Shown in pieces: positions 49,739 to 63,922 of a stretch of DNA of 64,000 nucleotides. How positions within the stretch are numbered: position 1 is the stretch's first letter; each line of letters starts with the position of its first letter. A model generated the notes under the pieces. That model did not search any database. It saw only the letters and a program-made list of their open reading frames with translations, and was not told where the DNA came from. A program made the translations under genes and the position numbers. Location of the stretch: contig CM047431.1 in assembly GCA_026168455.1 (NCBI GenBank), forward strand, positions 57,218,539-57,282,538, in the 5' to 3' direction. Source of the DNA: Theocolax elegans (lineage: Eukaryota; Arthropoda; Insecta; Hymenoptera; Cerocephalidae).

Positions 49739-50714
49739 GAGTAAGATGAAGATAAAGAGAGGGGCGTAATGAAACAAATAACACGGGGTATCGGAATCAA
49801 ATTAGAAATAGGAGGGAGCTCTCGATATATATTCTCACCCGTCGGACGTTTCAGTAAGTATATTACGTATATATACACATGAAAAAGAAACCAACCGCGT
49901 GGAAAATTTGAATTTCGCGCGCTCGCGCCTCCACTTACGCATGGCTTCACCATCCGTTTCTATTTCGTTACTTAATACAAGTTCTGATATTAATCATCGT
50001 ACAATTTGAAGTATATATAAAATTGCTTTAAATTTCCTGTTTTTTTAGATAAATAATTTAAAAATATTTTAGTCTTACTGTATGCATTGCGCGCATATAT
50101 CTGCAGGTAAACTTGGTTGTCGCATCAATCTACGATGATAATAATAATAAAGTGACGGTATCTCGTAGCAAAAAAAACGTGAACGAAACGTTCTATAGAT
50201 CACTTCCAGCAAGAGTTAGGAATAGCAGAAATAGCAAGTAAAAAAGTGTCGTGATATGGTTCAAAGCGAACAACTCGGATACGAATCGGTTCGAAACTTC
50301 GAATAGTTGCCCAAATGGTGAATGTATTTGATTGCAGAAGGCGATGCAGGGTGTACAATCGTTTCGATAGCAGCGGGAGCGTAATGTACCTTGTAACTTT
50401 GTTCGAATCCATGAGTGTCCGGTAGCACGCAGATCGCGACGAGATCGTCGAGTCGTCATCGAGACGCTGCCTCGCGTACTCCAGTGGCCGGCATTCCGTG
50501 AGTCCGTGACCCATGCACACCGTAACACACCGCTCACTTTACTTCTCTCGACGATGCGTATATACGTGCAGTGTTGTTAACTTGTAGCACTATCTCGTTC
50601 CGTGCAGCTTCCGAAAATAACAACAAGATCCAAGCAGGATCGAGGAGCCGGAACACAACAACAACAACAACGATCAATTGAAGAAGACGATGATCTCGAT
50701 AATATCACACTCGG

Positions 50715-50969
50715 TATAAAGGGGACATAACCTCACTTCACTAAACACTGAGCATCATGATCACGTGGCACCGAAAATACGCGAGTAACGAGCACCATCC
50801 GAGGGCTTTTCCCCGACTGAGCGGACTGAGCGGACTGAGCGCGCCGACTGCCGAGTCGCCGTGCTGCCCGGCGAGGGCGACGCATTTCCCGAGGAACGTC
50901 GGCGGCGAGCGGCGAGCGGCGAGCGGCGATTTCAAAGGCGATTCTCCGAACGGTCGGGCTGCATCGAAG
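50715..50969 (+). promoter_or_regulatory. Candidate TATA promoter with a 71-codon open frame ending at a splice donor
   Basis: TATAAAG at 50715-50721 is followed about 25 bases on by TTCACTA (initiator-like). The first ATG (50757) opens a frame of exactly 71 codons (starts MITWHRKYASNEH) up to the donor AAG|GTAAGG at 50970, in phase 0. The region is GC-rich and contains short tandem repeats (GACTGAGCG three times, GGCGAGC repeats). The peptide is Arg/Ser/Gly rich and matches nothing I know. It may be a first exon of a gene reaching beyond the window, or chance. Confidence 0.25.
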
Positions 50970-51469
50970 GTAAGGGAGGGGGGAGAACGAGAGAGAGAGA
51001 GAGAGGCCTAATGCGCGCGCAGCCTCGATCGCACCGCGACTGAGTCGAGCGAGGGAACCCAGCTGTCGGCGGTTTGTTTCCCTTCCCTCTCTCCCTCTTA
51101 CTCTGCGTCCTTTCCTTTCCCCCCTGCGCGGGCCGCACTCGTCGCTCGCAGCTCGCTCGGGTTTCCTATATACACTACGAATGCGCTTCGTCTTGCGGAC
51201 TTGGGCAGCTTGGGCTACGTTTCGCGAGAGCTCGCTCGCCCTCTCTGCGGACTGGAGCGAGCGTATATAGCTGTGTATATAGGTACTGCCAAGTGCCGAG
51301 TGCCGAGTGCCGACCTCGGTTGCCGGCTGTTTTTCTCTCCTTCTTTCTCTCTTTCCGTCTTTCCGTCTTGCAGCGTGCACGAGAGTTCGGATGCCGAATC
51401 TTTCTTCGAGGCGGGAGAGTACAAAAAGGAGCCGTGGATATAAGACGTATATATATACGTGACCGGTCC

Positions 51470-51500
<31 letters not shown>

Positions 51501-52096
51501 AACGATTTCAGGTATATAATGGTCCGTCATCATGGCTATACGGAGAGCCCGGAGAACCGGTAAAGGTAATGATGGAATTTTTATCTCTCTTCAAAGAGAA
51601 AGAGAAAGAGAGAGAGAGAGAGAGTGAGCGAGGGAAGTTTGGCAAAAGTGAGTTTACTTCTTTTCGCTTTCGTGTTGATTTCTTTATCCGGAGGACCTAT
51701 AGGCAAGTGTTACGACAAACATATTTCTCCACATTTCCCGGTACCCGTAACTTATCGTACATTTTCGATTGATTTCACGGTTAATCATCGCGGTTGCAAT
51801 ATACGTACAATTAGAAGAATTAGTACCCTTAGAAACAACTGTAAGTTAGAATAAAATAGTCCACATCGATCTATTAATTTGAGAAAAAGAGGGTTATACT
51901 TATACCGTATAATGACTCATCGCGCCCGGTTTCTTTGCCGAGATCACAAAGCCGGCGACGCCTCGTTTGATGCGCCCGCGAGACGGACCTAACGCGTATC
52001 TCTCCCTCCCCTTGCATCCGCGCGTTACGCAACGTAAAACGACGTCGCAATTAACGAAATTGGAAAAAAAAAAGAGAGAAGAAGAGGAAAAAACAC

Positions 52097-52127
<31 letters not shown>

Positions 52128-52960
52128 CGTGTGCGCGTGTGAATTCCGAGGGTCAAAAGCCGCCGCGCGTAGCCGTCGTGGAAAAGGTTCGCGCGCGCGA
52201 GCGGCGCTCTCGTGATCAATGAGTCGGCGGCGCGGCAGCCGGCAGCGGAGGCTCCGACGCGACTCGCAATTAGCCTTGCGTGGGCGCGCTCGCGCTAAAT
52301 GACCGTCCGTCCGATTGTCTCTCGCCCGATCACGTGGAAAAACCGAGGAAAGAGAGGAAAAAAAGAAATCCTTCCGAGCTTCCCTTTCCTCGAGTTCCAT
52401 TGGTATATTTGATTTGACTAATGTATCGAACCACACGATGCCTATATTAATGTCAATATACGTATATATATATATCGCGTACGCATATTATATACGAAAG
52501 TCGAATAATACCGATCTATACATCGATGCACACTCGGCCGGTAAATTGCATCTATACAATGGATCAACAGCAGTGATGTAGATGTATATCAACTATCGGA
52601 GGACCGAGTAAGAAAAAGATTCGATTTTAATTCGAGAGGACGCGACCGAAAAGGGCTTCTCTCCTCTGCCAGAGACATTCAATCTCGCCGGAGGCTCGAC
52701 ACCGACCGCGCGCACCCACTCGCTTACATACGTATCACACACAACACACACACACACACAGACACCTGGCGAACGTAATAGCAAAGGGCAGAAGAGACGG
52801 AGGCAGAAAGACCAAAGACCCGCGCCGCGCTCCAGGTGGATTAATTACGAGTTGGCCTGGCGCGTCAAGTGCTCCGCGCGACCGAGAATAGGAAACTCTC
52901 TTCTCCTCCTCCTCCTCCTCCTCCTCCTCCTTCTCTTCCTCTGCCCCGACGGGCGACGAT
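50970..52960. other. CpG-rich, GA/TC-rich stretch
   Basis: Contains TC runs near 51471-51498, GA runs near 51600-51627, a (TA)n tract at 52103-52127 and (CTC)n at about 52900-52930. The long open frames, including a 266-codon minus-strand frame at 50733-51533, are Arg/Glu/Ser-rich repeat translations. No exon was recognised. Confidence 0.5.
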
Positions 52961-54760
52961 GACGATCGTTGACACGTATATTTTCTTACTATATACGTGT
53001 GCTTCGAACGCGCTCCTTTTCACTAGGCGATTCTCGTTTATTCTACTTCCTTTTTATTCACGATTTTACCAACGACACACCTCGATATATATTTTTATAC
53101 TATATTTTTAAACGTCTCTATCTCGCGTTTAGTAAATAGACAACGTTACACATAAGTATACGCGATGGATGGAACAATAATGTAGCGACCATCGATCGAA
53201 GATGAATCAGCTGTATGCTTTGGGTACAAATAAGTAATGCAATTTAATTAAACGGATAAGCCTCGTCAATTGAAATTCAGAACAAAGTGTTTCTTCATTT
53301 TGTTTTTAATCATTCTGTATTATTACTACCTAACCAAAGATTTTGTCAGTCAATTTATTTGCAATTTAACTACCGTTCAATCAATTATAATAAATTGTAA
53401 CATTTTTTTAACATTCTATGTGGAAAAGAACATTTTGCATTTTTTGTATTGTGTAATTTTCGTTTATTATCTCTACACAAATTTACCTATATATATATAA
53501 AAAATTAAAAACTTTATAAAAAAATATAAAATTTGATATTGTATTATTATATTGAATATATAATATTGTGTATTATATGTATATAGAAAATAAATTATAT
53601 AATATATATATAACCTCTTCTTTTTATTATGTCTATCTTCGGAAACGATTTTTTTGACATATTGTCAAGCGTACAGAAAATTAATTATTATACAGCCAAT
53701 GGATAAACAACATTAATAATAATTAATCAAATTTTAACATAATCTTTTTCAATCTTTCTAAAATCAAGTCTGTATAAAAAATTTTCATAACAACTTTTTT
53801 ACGTATACTTGGCGTATCTCGGAATATACCTTATGTGTAGGAACCACTTCATCCAACTGGCTAAGGAGAGGCTATAGCCCCACCCCCTTTTTAGTTATCT
53901 GACCGTCTTCGTATTTCAAGGTTTTTATAAAAACGACAAAACTAATTGATAACTGCATTAGACATATCGATAAATATTATTTATAGCTGTAGCGTTCTTC
54001 TATTTATTTAAATAATTATTATGTTAATCTAAAGTAATTTAATAATTTCTAAGCAACAGTCATTTTGTGTTAGATTTGAACGCATATATACAAGCCTTCG
54101 TATTTCAAAGTTTTTGGAAAAAATATTTACTTAATCTGTACTATTTGTTTTTTACCTTAAGCAAAATTAAAATAGTTTATAAATAAAGCAAAATATGTGA
54201 TTGTCGCTTTAGGCTCCCCTTATATTTTAACAATAGCAATAAAATATAACTCTAATCAATTTCCTATCACAAACATCTTTATACTGTTTACTACAAAAGT
54301 TATCTGCTTTTTAAACAAATTTATTTTTCAGTGTTTCCAACAGTTTTGACAACGAATGTTTTGTACTGCAACTCTTTTAAATTCTATACCACTTAAGTGG
54401 ATCAGAGTCACGTTTCACTTTCACTGTTAATATTAGAGCCCACGCGATCAAGTGCAGGTATATGCGATCCTGCAGACGTATATATATATCCTCACGCGAT
54501 AATGGCACTTTTGCAAAAAAATCTTTTGATGTATACAATGTGACGCAATTGATTAAAAAAATGTACAAATAAATATATTAACAATTATTTGATAAACGTT
54601 AATAACAACACAATATATATGCGAGCAATTAAGAAGTATTTGAAGCCATTGTAAAAGTATATTGTAATAATTGGTATAAAATTATAAACTTTAATAGCGA
54701 CAATCATACATTTCAACAAAATATTTAAAAGCCATAGTTTTTTCTATAACGACACAGGAG
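52961..54760. other. AT-rich stretch, nothing recognised
   Basis: Strongly AT-rich. A short phrase (CTTCGTATTTCAA plus GTTTTT) recurs near 53908 and 54092. The 76-codon frame at 53270 is Ile/Leu/Tyr-rich and has no recognised domain. Confidence 0.5.
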
Positions 54761-57700
54761 AATCTCTCGCGCGCACCGTTTCATTTCGATTTGTTATTCA
54801 ACGATTGTTAAAAGGCATATAAGATATCCCTATAGAGAAAACTAAGCGCAATCGCGTGTAACGGTCCGTTCTCGAAGATTTAAAAAGAAAAAAAAATGTG
54901 GCAGGTAAGTGGCGAGGAGTAAGGTAAACCATACGGATTCGCAAAATCCACGGAAAAGCCGATTCGGCCCGGATAATCCGTTGATAATTAGCTCAAACGA
55001 ATTCCGGATGTCCCGGCTGCCCCTCGAGAGCGAGCGCGCAAGAGAGAAGAGCACAATCGTCGCTCGAGACTTCAAAGGAACGTACCGCGCGCGCCTGGCT
55101 CGGTTATCGTCCGAGCGGAAAAAGTTAGCCAGCGTTGTTGTACAGTGAGGGCCATCGTCACGCCTCTCTCCCTCTCCCCCACCCCTCTCGCTCTCTTTCT
55201 CTCTCTCTCTTGCTCTCCCCGATGTATATTAAGTCGTTCGAAACTGCGCGCGCGAATCTCGTAACAATGTAATACAAGCCGCTCGTCCGAGAGAGCGCGA
55301 AGAGAAAAGGACTGTATACTGCACCGAGAGCGTCGAGTTCAAGCCCATGGAAACCTCGGGGTTTTTTTTTCATATTTCTGTGTGCACGTTATTAAAAACG
55401 AAAGTGTCATTTCTTTTCGTTTGGTATTCGAAGATCAGTCTTGTTTATGGGTGGTACGTATATATATACATATCGATCGTGTCGAATAACAACAGGGCGC
55501 GCGTCGCGACTTCTCGCGTACATATATACGGCCGCACCGAGTCGTCTAAACTCTGGAAATGAAAAATGGAAAAGAAATGTGTCAACCACGATGCGAATTC
55601 CCAGCCTCTCCCTCTCACTCTTTCTCACTCTCCTGTGCAAACGGATAAACAAGTGAAAGAGAGAAAGAGAGAAGCTCCCTGTAGCAACCATATAGCTCTC
55701 GGTAAAAAAGGAGGGGGGGAAAAAAAAGCGACGTATCCGAGCATGCGCGTGAGAAAGAAACGAAGAAATTAGAGCGAGAGAATACGGATTCTCTTTGATG
55801 TTGCCGGCGCACGCGATACGTCCGCGAGCACGCACGCACGCACGCACGCCGAATTCCCCCCGCGGACTCGCGATTTAATGCTCGCCCCGTATAATAAACA
55901 GCCGCGGTGGCGGCGGCGGCGGCGGCACCGGCGCGCTAAGTCGCCTATAATTCCCCCCCTCCTCCCTCCGCCTCTTCGCGTAAAATTATATGTTAATGCG
56001 GGAGAGCGAGAGAGCCGGCCTAATGGCGTCGTTCGTTAACGGGACTCGGGGAGACGACGCCGCCGCGGCTCGCTCATGTACATGTATATAATACATACAC
56101 CGATACAGCCGAGATAACTTTTTTTTTTATTTCATCCTTATTACTCGATTTCGCTTTTCCTTTTTTCGCTTCGACCGTTGACTTTCTTATTTATTGTTCT
56201 TTTTGCTTATTTCAAAAAATCTCCCATTCGATCGTTACTTTCGCGCGCTTTGGTTAATGTATATTCTCAATCACAAATACAATAGTTCGTTTCAATTTTG
56301 AGTTATCGAAAATCGGAATACAGCCCTTACACCTCAGCAACTTCACATACTTTTTCTGCGACTTGTACGTCTTCAGAGGAATATATATACACATATATAC
56401 ATATATATACAGCTACACAAATTACGATATCCTGATAACTTTTATACGATTATTTACTTATTTGTTTATCGGTTACTTTTTATCGCTACGAAAATAAACG
56501 TATATATATTCGATTGTCGATACTCGCGATCTATCCATCGGATTCCGCGATTAATCTAATTAATTAACACCATTTCGAAATAATCGAATATCTACAAAAA
56601 TATTTTGAATACAGTATATAGCGTTAGATTGTTTACACGACAAAATAAAATTATAATGTGTAAAAACACAATAAAATTACAATGTAACTTTATTATTTAT
56701 TGCAGAATATTAGAAATAAGTGTAACACACATGACATGCAGTGGATCCATGTTTTGAAAAAGCACGGCGTACACATCGTATCTCTTATAAGTGACATCAA
56801 ATCAATGAATTTACATATTGATTATATCGTATTGCAATATAGTTATGAATTTTAATATCGGCTACCGGAACGCACGGTCGCGAGAGCAGTCAACGAAATG
56901 AAAAAAAATGAGAGGCACGGAATTATTCAAATATTTGTATCCCAGTGTTTTTCCAGTACGGGACCAACGAATTACCTATATATACCCTTGACCCCGTTCG
57001 ATCGAACAGTATCAAAAGTAATTTAATTGCCTGACTCGAAAAATATATATATATATATATATATACAACGTGTATATAAACACGAAACGAAAGCGCGCGT
57101 TATCGACATTTACTTTTTTGCTGTATATATATATAATATGAGTATATAGATACCGATAAGCGGCCAAAACTCGTCATCGAAATTAATTGCCAAGATATCG
57201 TAAAACGACAATCGTAGAGTCTCCTTTTTTCCCTCTCTTTCTCTTGTTCGTTTATTTTATTTATTTATCTATATATACCTTTTTTCGGTCTCAACGTCGA
57301 GAGCCACGTCTCTTTATTTTTCCGAGGAAATTTATCGGCGAGCCTTCGCGTCCAAAGATAAGGGATGTACATATACATATATATATATATATATACCTAT
57401 ATATGCGAACAAGAAAAAGAAAACGAAAGAGAGATCAAAGTTGGATCTTTTGTGTGAACCCGTCGTAAAAAGTAGGTTTTTTTTCTCTTTCTCTTTTTGA
57501 TCTTATATATAGTCGAGAGATCAGTTGGATGCGTTCAGCGACTCGCGTAAAATTAAAACGATTTGAATGAAACTAATCTAGCGATATTGATATTTCGCTT
57601 GCACGCACCGAAAAAGATTTCTTACAAAATTTACAGCAGGCTATACCTGGTGTGGACGTTGGAACAGCCATCCAAAAATTATACCGTGACTCCACGGTCA

Positions 57701-58720
57701 AAATTAACATAACGATTTCATCAATTGTTGCGCCGAACAGCTGATAGGTCACATATTTCTCATCCTATCACGGTATAATTTTTATTATATAGAAAATCCT
57801 CTACGTGTAACAGGAAAGAGTATATGTACACTACAAACTATATATACGATGCGCGTATTATATATCTGACGATAAAAAAAAATTGATGATCGCCTTCCGC
57901 TCTCGGAAACGTTTTCTTTTCCACTGATTATGCTCGTAAATCAATCATTCGCAGAGATTTCCTGAATCAAGAATTTCGAAGAGATTAGATATTCAACATC
58001 TATATATATATATATACACACACGTATATTTATTTAATTAATCATCACACTCGTATATAATATGCGAAGCGACAAAAGTAAAACTTTGTAATTAGTAATT
58101 AGATGCTGTAGTATCCTATACTTTTTAACGCGTCAGGCGACTTATGTCGAAAAAGCCGAGAGAAACAATAGTGAATAATCGCGACGATAAACCCAGAAAG
58201 GCGATAAAAAGAGAGGGAGAGAGAGAGAGAGAGAAGGCGAGCAAATAAAAGAATAGAAAAGAAAAGAAAGAAAGTAGATTTCGGGCATCCCTGAAAAGCT
58301 CTCTCGTGCCTCTGGATTATACGTCCCTCATATTCAAATCGAAGAAAAGGGCCGTTCCTGGTGGTGAGGAGGGAGGGGAGAGGAGGGAACAGAGAGAGAG
58401 AGAGAGTAGAAAAGGAGCGCGAGAGATTAAAGATCGTCAAAGGCGCGTAGAGGCGCGCATGTATGTGTATACCTATATATATGTATATATCTATATACGA
58501 GAGAAAACTTTTTCAGACCGGAGAAACCAGAAGGCGAAGGAATCGGGTGGGGCGAGAGTGGCAGGGGGAGGCAGCGAGAGTCATGGAGAGGGAAAGAGCG
58601 AGTGAGAGAGAGAGGACACCGAGCGGACTTCAAAGGACTCTTTGATGGTTTCCGCACGCCGTCGCCGGGATCTTGATAAGCTCGGCATTATATGCCGGCT
58701 GCGTGTATATACTCCGCTCT

Positions 58721-58752
<32 letters not shown>

Positions 58753-59480
58753 GCGCGCGCGTGAACGCGACCGTATACGTACACACGCACACACACACGC
58801 GCGCGCACACGTTTATACATTTATGCATGTAGGAAGACGCGGGTAAACCGGTTCCGTAATTAAATGCACCAGCCTCACGGAAAAACACCGGTGGACGGCG
58901 AAAAATCAAAGGAGGAAATGTGAAATTAATGACGAGAGGGAGAGAGAGAGAGAGAGAGTCCAGGTGAATCCCAGAGCGTATATAGATAAGAGGCTTGGAA
59001 CGCGGTTGCGACGGCCGTTGACGATCGACGGGACGAGACGAGAGCTACCGAATTTCGAGGGATCGGACCCTCGGGAACGAGTGGATCTATTCGACCGCTC
59101 CCTTGGATATTATTTAATAAGGATGCTCCATTGCTCTCCGGAGGGGGAGAGGGGACGGGGTCAGCTTTGACGCAGGGTAACCCTACATATATATACACCT
59201 ATATAGATAAGGTTGTTTGTTTTCAAATTGGTTTATCGGACCGGCCCATATACGCACATATATACCTTCCCAAGTTTATACCTATTTTGGAGGCGATCGA
59301 TCAATCGATCGATCGGCAAAAAAGGAACGCGCACGTGTACACGAGTACCCGTATGTAAATTTTAGTTTTGAAAACGCGAGGAATCCACGCATCGCATTGT
59401 TCGAGTATACCCGAGCTTGGGTTTGCCCGTACAGCGGCTAAAGCAACAAGTGGCCGTCTAATCGAAATCGATCCGATATA
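54761..59480. other. Second CpG-rich, GA/TC-rich region
   Basis: Contains GA/TC tracts near 55190, 58208, 58393, 58715 and 58940, a GCGG run near 55910, CGCA repeats near 55835 and TA runs near 57045. Same style as 39.4-46.3 kb. No coding exon could be supported. Confidence 0.5.
57674..57783. mobile_element. 110 bp inverted-repeat element
   Basis: AAAAATTATACCGTGA at the left and TCACGGTATAATTTTT at the right are perfect complements. The inner GAACAGCTGAT is shared with the element in GH1 intron 1 (16755-16919). Confidence 0.7.
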
Positions 59481-61200
59481 TAATTTCGTTATCTATAATT
59501 AAACAAATTTACCGTTCGAGCGTTAGACTCCTAAGTAGGATATTGGGAACAACATTGTTTTCTTTTATTCAATCCTATAGCGTATAGTTGAACTCTAATA
59601 AATAGTCTCCTTAAATAGATACAGGTATGTATTAAATGATGACAATTTCTTCCCTTGTGGTCAAACGTCGTTCCTTATCGTTTTCTTCCATTTATTTAGC
59701 TTTTAGCTAAATTTTTAACCTTGTAAAAATTAAGTGAGTCAATTCCAAATGCAGAAGCGATCAAAATTACATTTAAATGATTTTATAAAATTTGGTAAAG
59801 AAATTTACAAAATCATATGTATCGTTAGAAAGATTGTTAGAAAACCATAAGTATTAAAAATTTTTTACTTTCTCTTAATATTCTACACTTTAAGATATAT
59901 ACGAAGTAGAAAGCAATTCAACTACCTGTGAAAATCTACAGGAAAAAAACTCTTTGCAAATCACAAAAATTACTGCGCGTTTTATATAGAAAAACTGACC
60001 TGCACATATATGTATATAGTAAATATTAATAAATCTGTATCGAATTTTACATTTAAAAAATATTAATTTTTATATTAATTGTCTAGGTAGCTACTCGATT
60101 ACTTCTAGCAGCCAAATGTATTTTTTAGCGAAACTTTTTCCTTGGCGTATAAATAGGAATTAACACTAGCCACGGTTTAACCATACGTCTAAATGTATTA
60201 ATTGACGGTGCAGAACAAAACGAAAAAGAGACAACAACAACCAACAACATTTTGTAGAAATCCAAACGTAAATATTGCTGGGTGCAAACCTCGTAATTAA
60301 CTATTAAATGCCTTACTTAGTAGAATCTCACAAACTATCTAATACTCATTTGCAGTGTAACAATTAAAACTTACTCTAGATAGTGTTCTTTAAACACAGA
60401 GTTGGCTTTGATTAACGTTTAAACCACCCAAAATTAGAGACTCGCCTACAGTAAGGGTCACCTTAGTCGATATTTCTAAGCGGAACCGCAAAAGAAAATA
60501 AAAAGTAATTAAGCACTAAAAAATGGTACGTTAACAATTAACATACATGTTATAGTAACGCTAGGACATACTTGAGTGCAATTTTCATTACATTTTGCAA
60601 ACGTTGGAGAGAAAATTTGTTTGAAAATGTATGTGAATAAAATCGCGATAAAAATCTGAAGTTAGAATTGTCAATTGACCATTCTGTCAAATTAGTCAAT
60701 ATATTTTTACATTTTTCTTCGAACTAAAAATATCATAATAGCATTTTATCCAGAATAATTACAAAAATTTGTTTAATATTAACAACTGTAAGTAAACTTA
60801 TGATAATCGTAACACATCCCTTCACTCTAAAAATATAGTAAATATTAATATACCGATGTAAGGGAATTTTTAAAACTTCAATAGATGTGATTTTTTATTA
60901 TAAACGTTTGTAACTTAATAGCTTAAATTAAAAGCATTAATAATAAACGGATTTTTTTAATCGAGTATATATTAAATTTATTCAATTTAATTTAGATTCA
61001 ATGGTAATAATTATGGTAGTATATATTAATTAATATTCTGCCGTATTAACCGTTAAATTAGTTATTATTTGTCACTTCACAGTTATATATCATTAAGTAA
61101 TTAAGATAGCTAAAACATAAATGTTAATTTATAAACGAAAATACATTTATTTGTATTTAAACGTTACGATTATTTTACACGTCTATACAATTACACGAAC
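59481..61200. other. AT-rich stretch, nothing recognised
   Basis: No open frame, repeat structure or RNA gene was recognised in this AT-rich interval. Confidence 0.5.
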
Positions 61201-63873
61201 GAGTGATATACAATTAAATTAAACAATTGGTTGAAAATAATAGTGGTCAACGGATATAAACACGCGAGTACGCGCGAGTTTGACGAGGAGCAGCAAAAAA
61301 AGAGTGAGAGAGAGAGAGAGAGAGATGACTTGAAATTTGAAAATAGAAATTCAAACGGATTGGTTCTCATCGTTCGTAACGAGGAATTTCTGTCGAAAAG
61401 AATGAATCTTTTGCGTTCGCAACTGGCAATCAATCTACAACCGGGCGAAACTGTTGCGTCAACTCTCCAACGTATATATTCGTCTATTCGTATACATTCG
61501 GCATTTCTCAATCCCCTTAGATCTCACCGGTCCTTAATTGCGTCACGGGTTTCGCACGCTTCAAATTTTCTTCGAAGCGTCTTTGGCTATCGTACATATA
61601 TATACATATATATAGCGTATATAAGTATTACACGCACCTCTCGCCTGAGCGAGACATTTTCATCACACAACGTTCAAGACAAACAGACGATTGATTAATA
61701 TTGAAGGTACAGTGATAGCGACGGCTGACAAGACGATAGGGACCACGATTACGCGTGTGTATAAAATATTTTTATGGTATACGAATTTAGTTAAATAATT
61801 TAAACAATAATATATATATTGTTTTGGTAGCGATGTGTTAAGTATATAAATAAAAAGGAAATATTTCACTCTATTTTTGACACCTTACCGCACCGACAAA
61901 TTAATTAATCTCGCACCTTTGCGTTACAAACAAACGTTGAAAACAATGTGAAAAGGAGAGAGTAATTGAAATAGATGAGTGTTAGATTTAAAAGTATATC
62001 CATGACCGCCTCGATGGCGTGTTTCGCGCTCTGCGTGAAAACTATATAGGATATATAAAAGAATGACGAAACGAAACTCCCTAAATCTCCGACAATTGGT
62101 TGTAGCGTGATGTCAGGCTACTCTCGTGTCTCGTCTTGGAGGACACGGAACGCACGAAACCTCCGAGACAAATTGAGAGAGCGAGTGCAACACACCGGGG
62201 CCGAGAAACAATGAGACCGATGGAAACCGGTCGGTCGTCCACCTTTTATCTTTGCCGCCCTTCCGACTCACTTCACGCGTATTTACACCGGGCTCTCGGC
62301 TCCCGACCCTCGGGGATGAAGGCGTAAAACCTCGTATACATATACATACATATATATATATATATAGCACAGCCGCGACGAGCTCGATCAAAGTGACACC
62401 GACTATTTTTCGCCGTGAAGGGGATTCTTCACGCTCGACTCCCCTCGCCGCGCCGGGGATCGACGATCGCGTATATCCGATATCCACTCGATATCGATCG
62501 TAAGAAATTTATTAATCTAGGAGAAAGAACGTTAAAACGCGACTGTCACTCACTTTCTTTTCGTATCGTGCAGGTTTTTCCTATTTTCGTCATAAGTCAA
62601 CATAAATATCAGTGTATATCAAAATGATATAAAACAATCAAAGTATTTCGAATGGACTTGGTATCGAGGTGTATTAATTTGTATCGATCAAGGCAAATCT
62701 GCGAGAAGTGAGAGACCGGCTGTGCGCATCAACAACAACAACAACGACGACGACGACGACGACGACAACTGGTTTTCACTGGATCTTAAAATAAATATAG
62801 CTATATAGGTATATGTTCGCAAAATACCCAGAGTTTCGGGCCCTAGGTACCACTTCTTTTCTCCGCCGATTCTTTCAAGATCGACCTTGAAACTTTTTTT
62901 TCCCTAACTCTCTTTCTACGTCTGAGCTCCGAACTCCGAGTAAAGAGCTGCTGTCTTAAACCCTGCATGGCTCTTTAATTCCCAATCTCACCTATAATGC
63001 ATCGTTACGCATCGATCGTCGCGTCGCGTGAATAAACAGGGGTTGCACTCTGTGTGAGGTTACGTAATACTTATAGAGGCTTATGAATAATTGAACGGAA
63101 GAGAGCCAACCGAGAGTGTAATGAAATTCCTTGATGGAAAAAAGGCGCGCTGTACCGATTTAGCTGGAAGTTCGGAGTGCTCGGCGCGCACTCGAATATC
63201 TCGGTGGTAAACACTCGCTTGAAAGGCCGAGCGACCAAAAGGGAGCAACGATGAGGCGCGCGGGAGAGGGTATATACGACTCGACTCGACTCCTTCAACT
63301 CGCGTTCGAGCAGGCTGGAGGGCCGATAAATGTTTCACCCGGGATAAAAGCTAAGTCTCGTACCCGATTTGGCGTCGAATCATCGCGGGAGATAATTCAC
63401 ATTTTCGGGATTGTTAAATATATGCATAAGAAGAGTCAATCGCCTATTCAACTTTACTACAGGTATACATATATATACGTATATACCAAACGCGTATATT
63501 TACATTTATCAACTGAAAGTAAAATGTTTTTTTTATTTTTTCTTAACGGAGAAGAGCGAAATGTCGTCGTTCTCACGAGGCTCGTGAAAGCTCGGGTTTC
63601 CGTCGGTGTATGCATGTATGTAGTATACATACAAATAAAGTTCACGGATAGACCGGTGGAAAAAAGCAGCGAGAGTGTAGGTATAGGGTGAGACTGAGAG
63701 AGAGAGAGAGAGAGAGAGAAGAAAAGGCGAAAAGGGAGTTGAGTGGGAGAGAAACGCGAACAGCTGGGCGCATCGCGGTGCAGCAGCTCCGACAGAAGGG
63801 AGGCGCGCGTGCGGCTCCTTTTGTACACCCAAGCGCTAATATCGTTTCCAAAGGGAGAACAAACGCGAGAGAC

Positions 63874-63922
<49 letters not shown>

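Larger units (their letters stand above)
46301..50700. other. Mixed-composition noncoding stretch
   Basis: Alternates AT-rich parts with short CpG-rich parts, and includes (TA)n near 46387 and 48842 and GA or GT tracts. Minus-strand splice-donor-like sites exist (e.g. AC|GTAAGT at about 48153), which could belong to 5' noncoding exons of Axin, but none can be chosen. No protein-coding exon was recognised. Confidence 0.4.

Noticed and set aside
50733..51533. 266-codon minus-strand open frame
   Set aside because: Arg/Glu/Ser-rich translation of GA tracts and short tandem repeats, no domain, overlapped by equally long frames on the other strand.
51624..51854. Secreted-peptide-like frame with hydrophobic start (SLLLFAFVLISLSG)
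   Set aside because: It begins at GTG, not ATG, follows directly on a GA run and shows no domain or splice support.
61231..61698. 155-codon plus-strand frame
   Set aside because: Contains a GA-coded Arg/Glu run and a TATA-coded YIYIYI run; no recognisable family.
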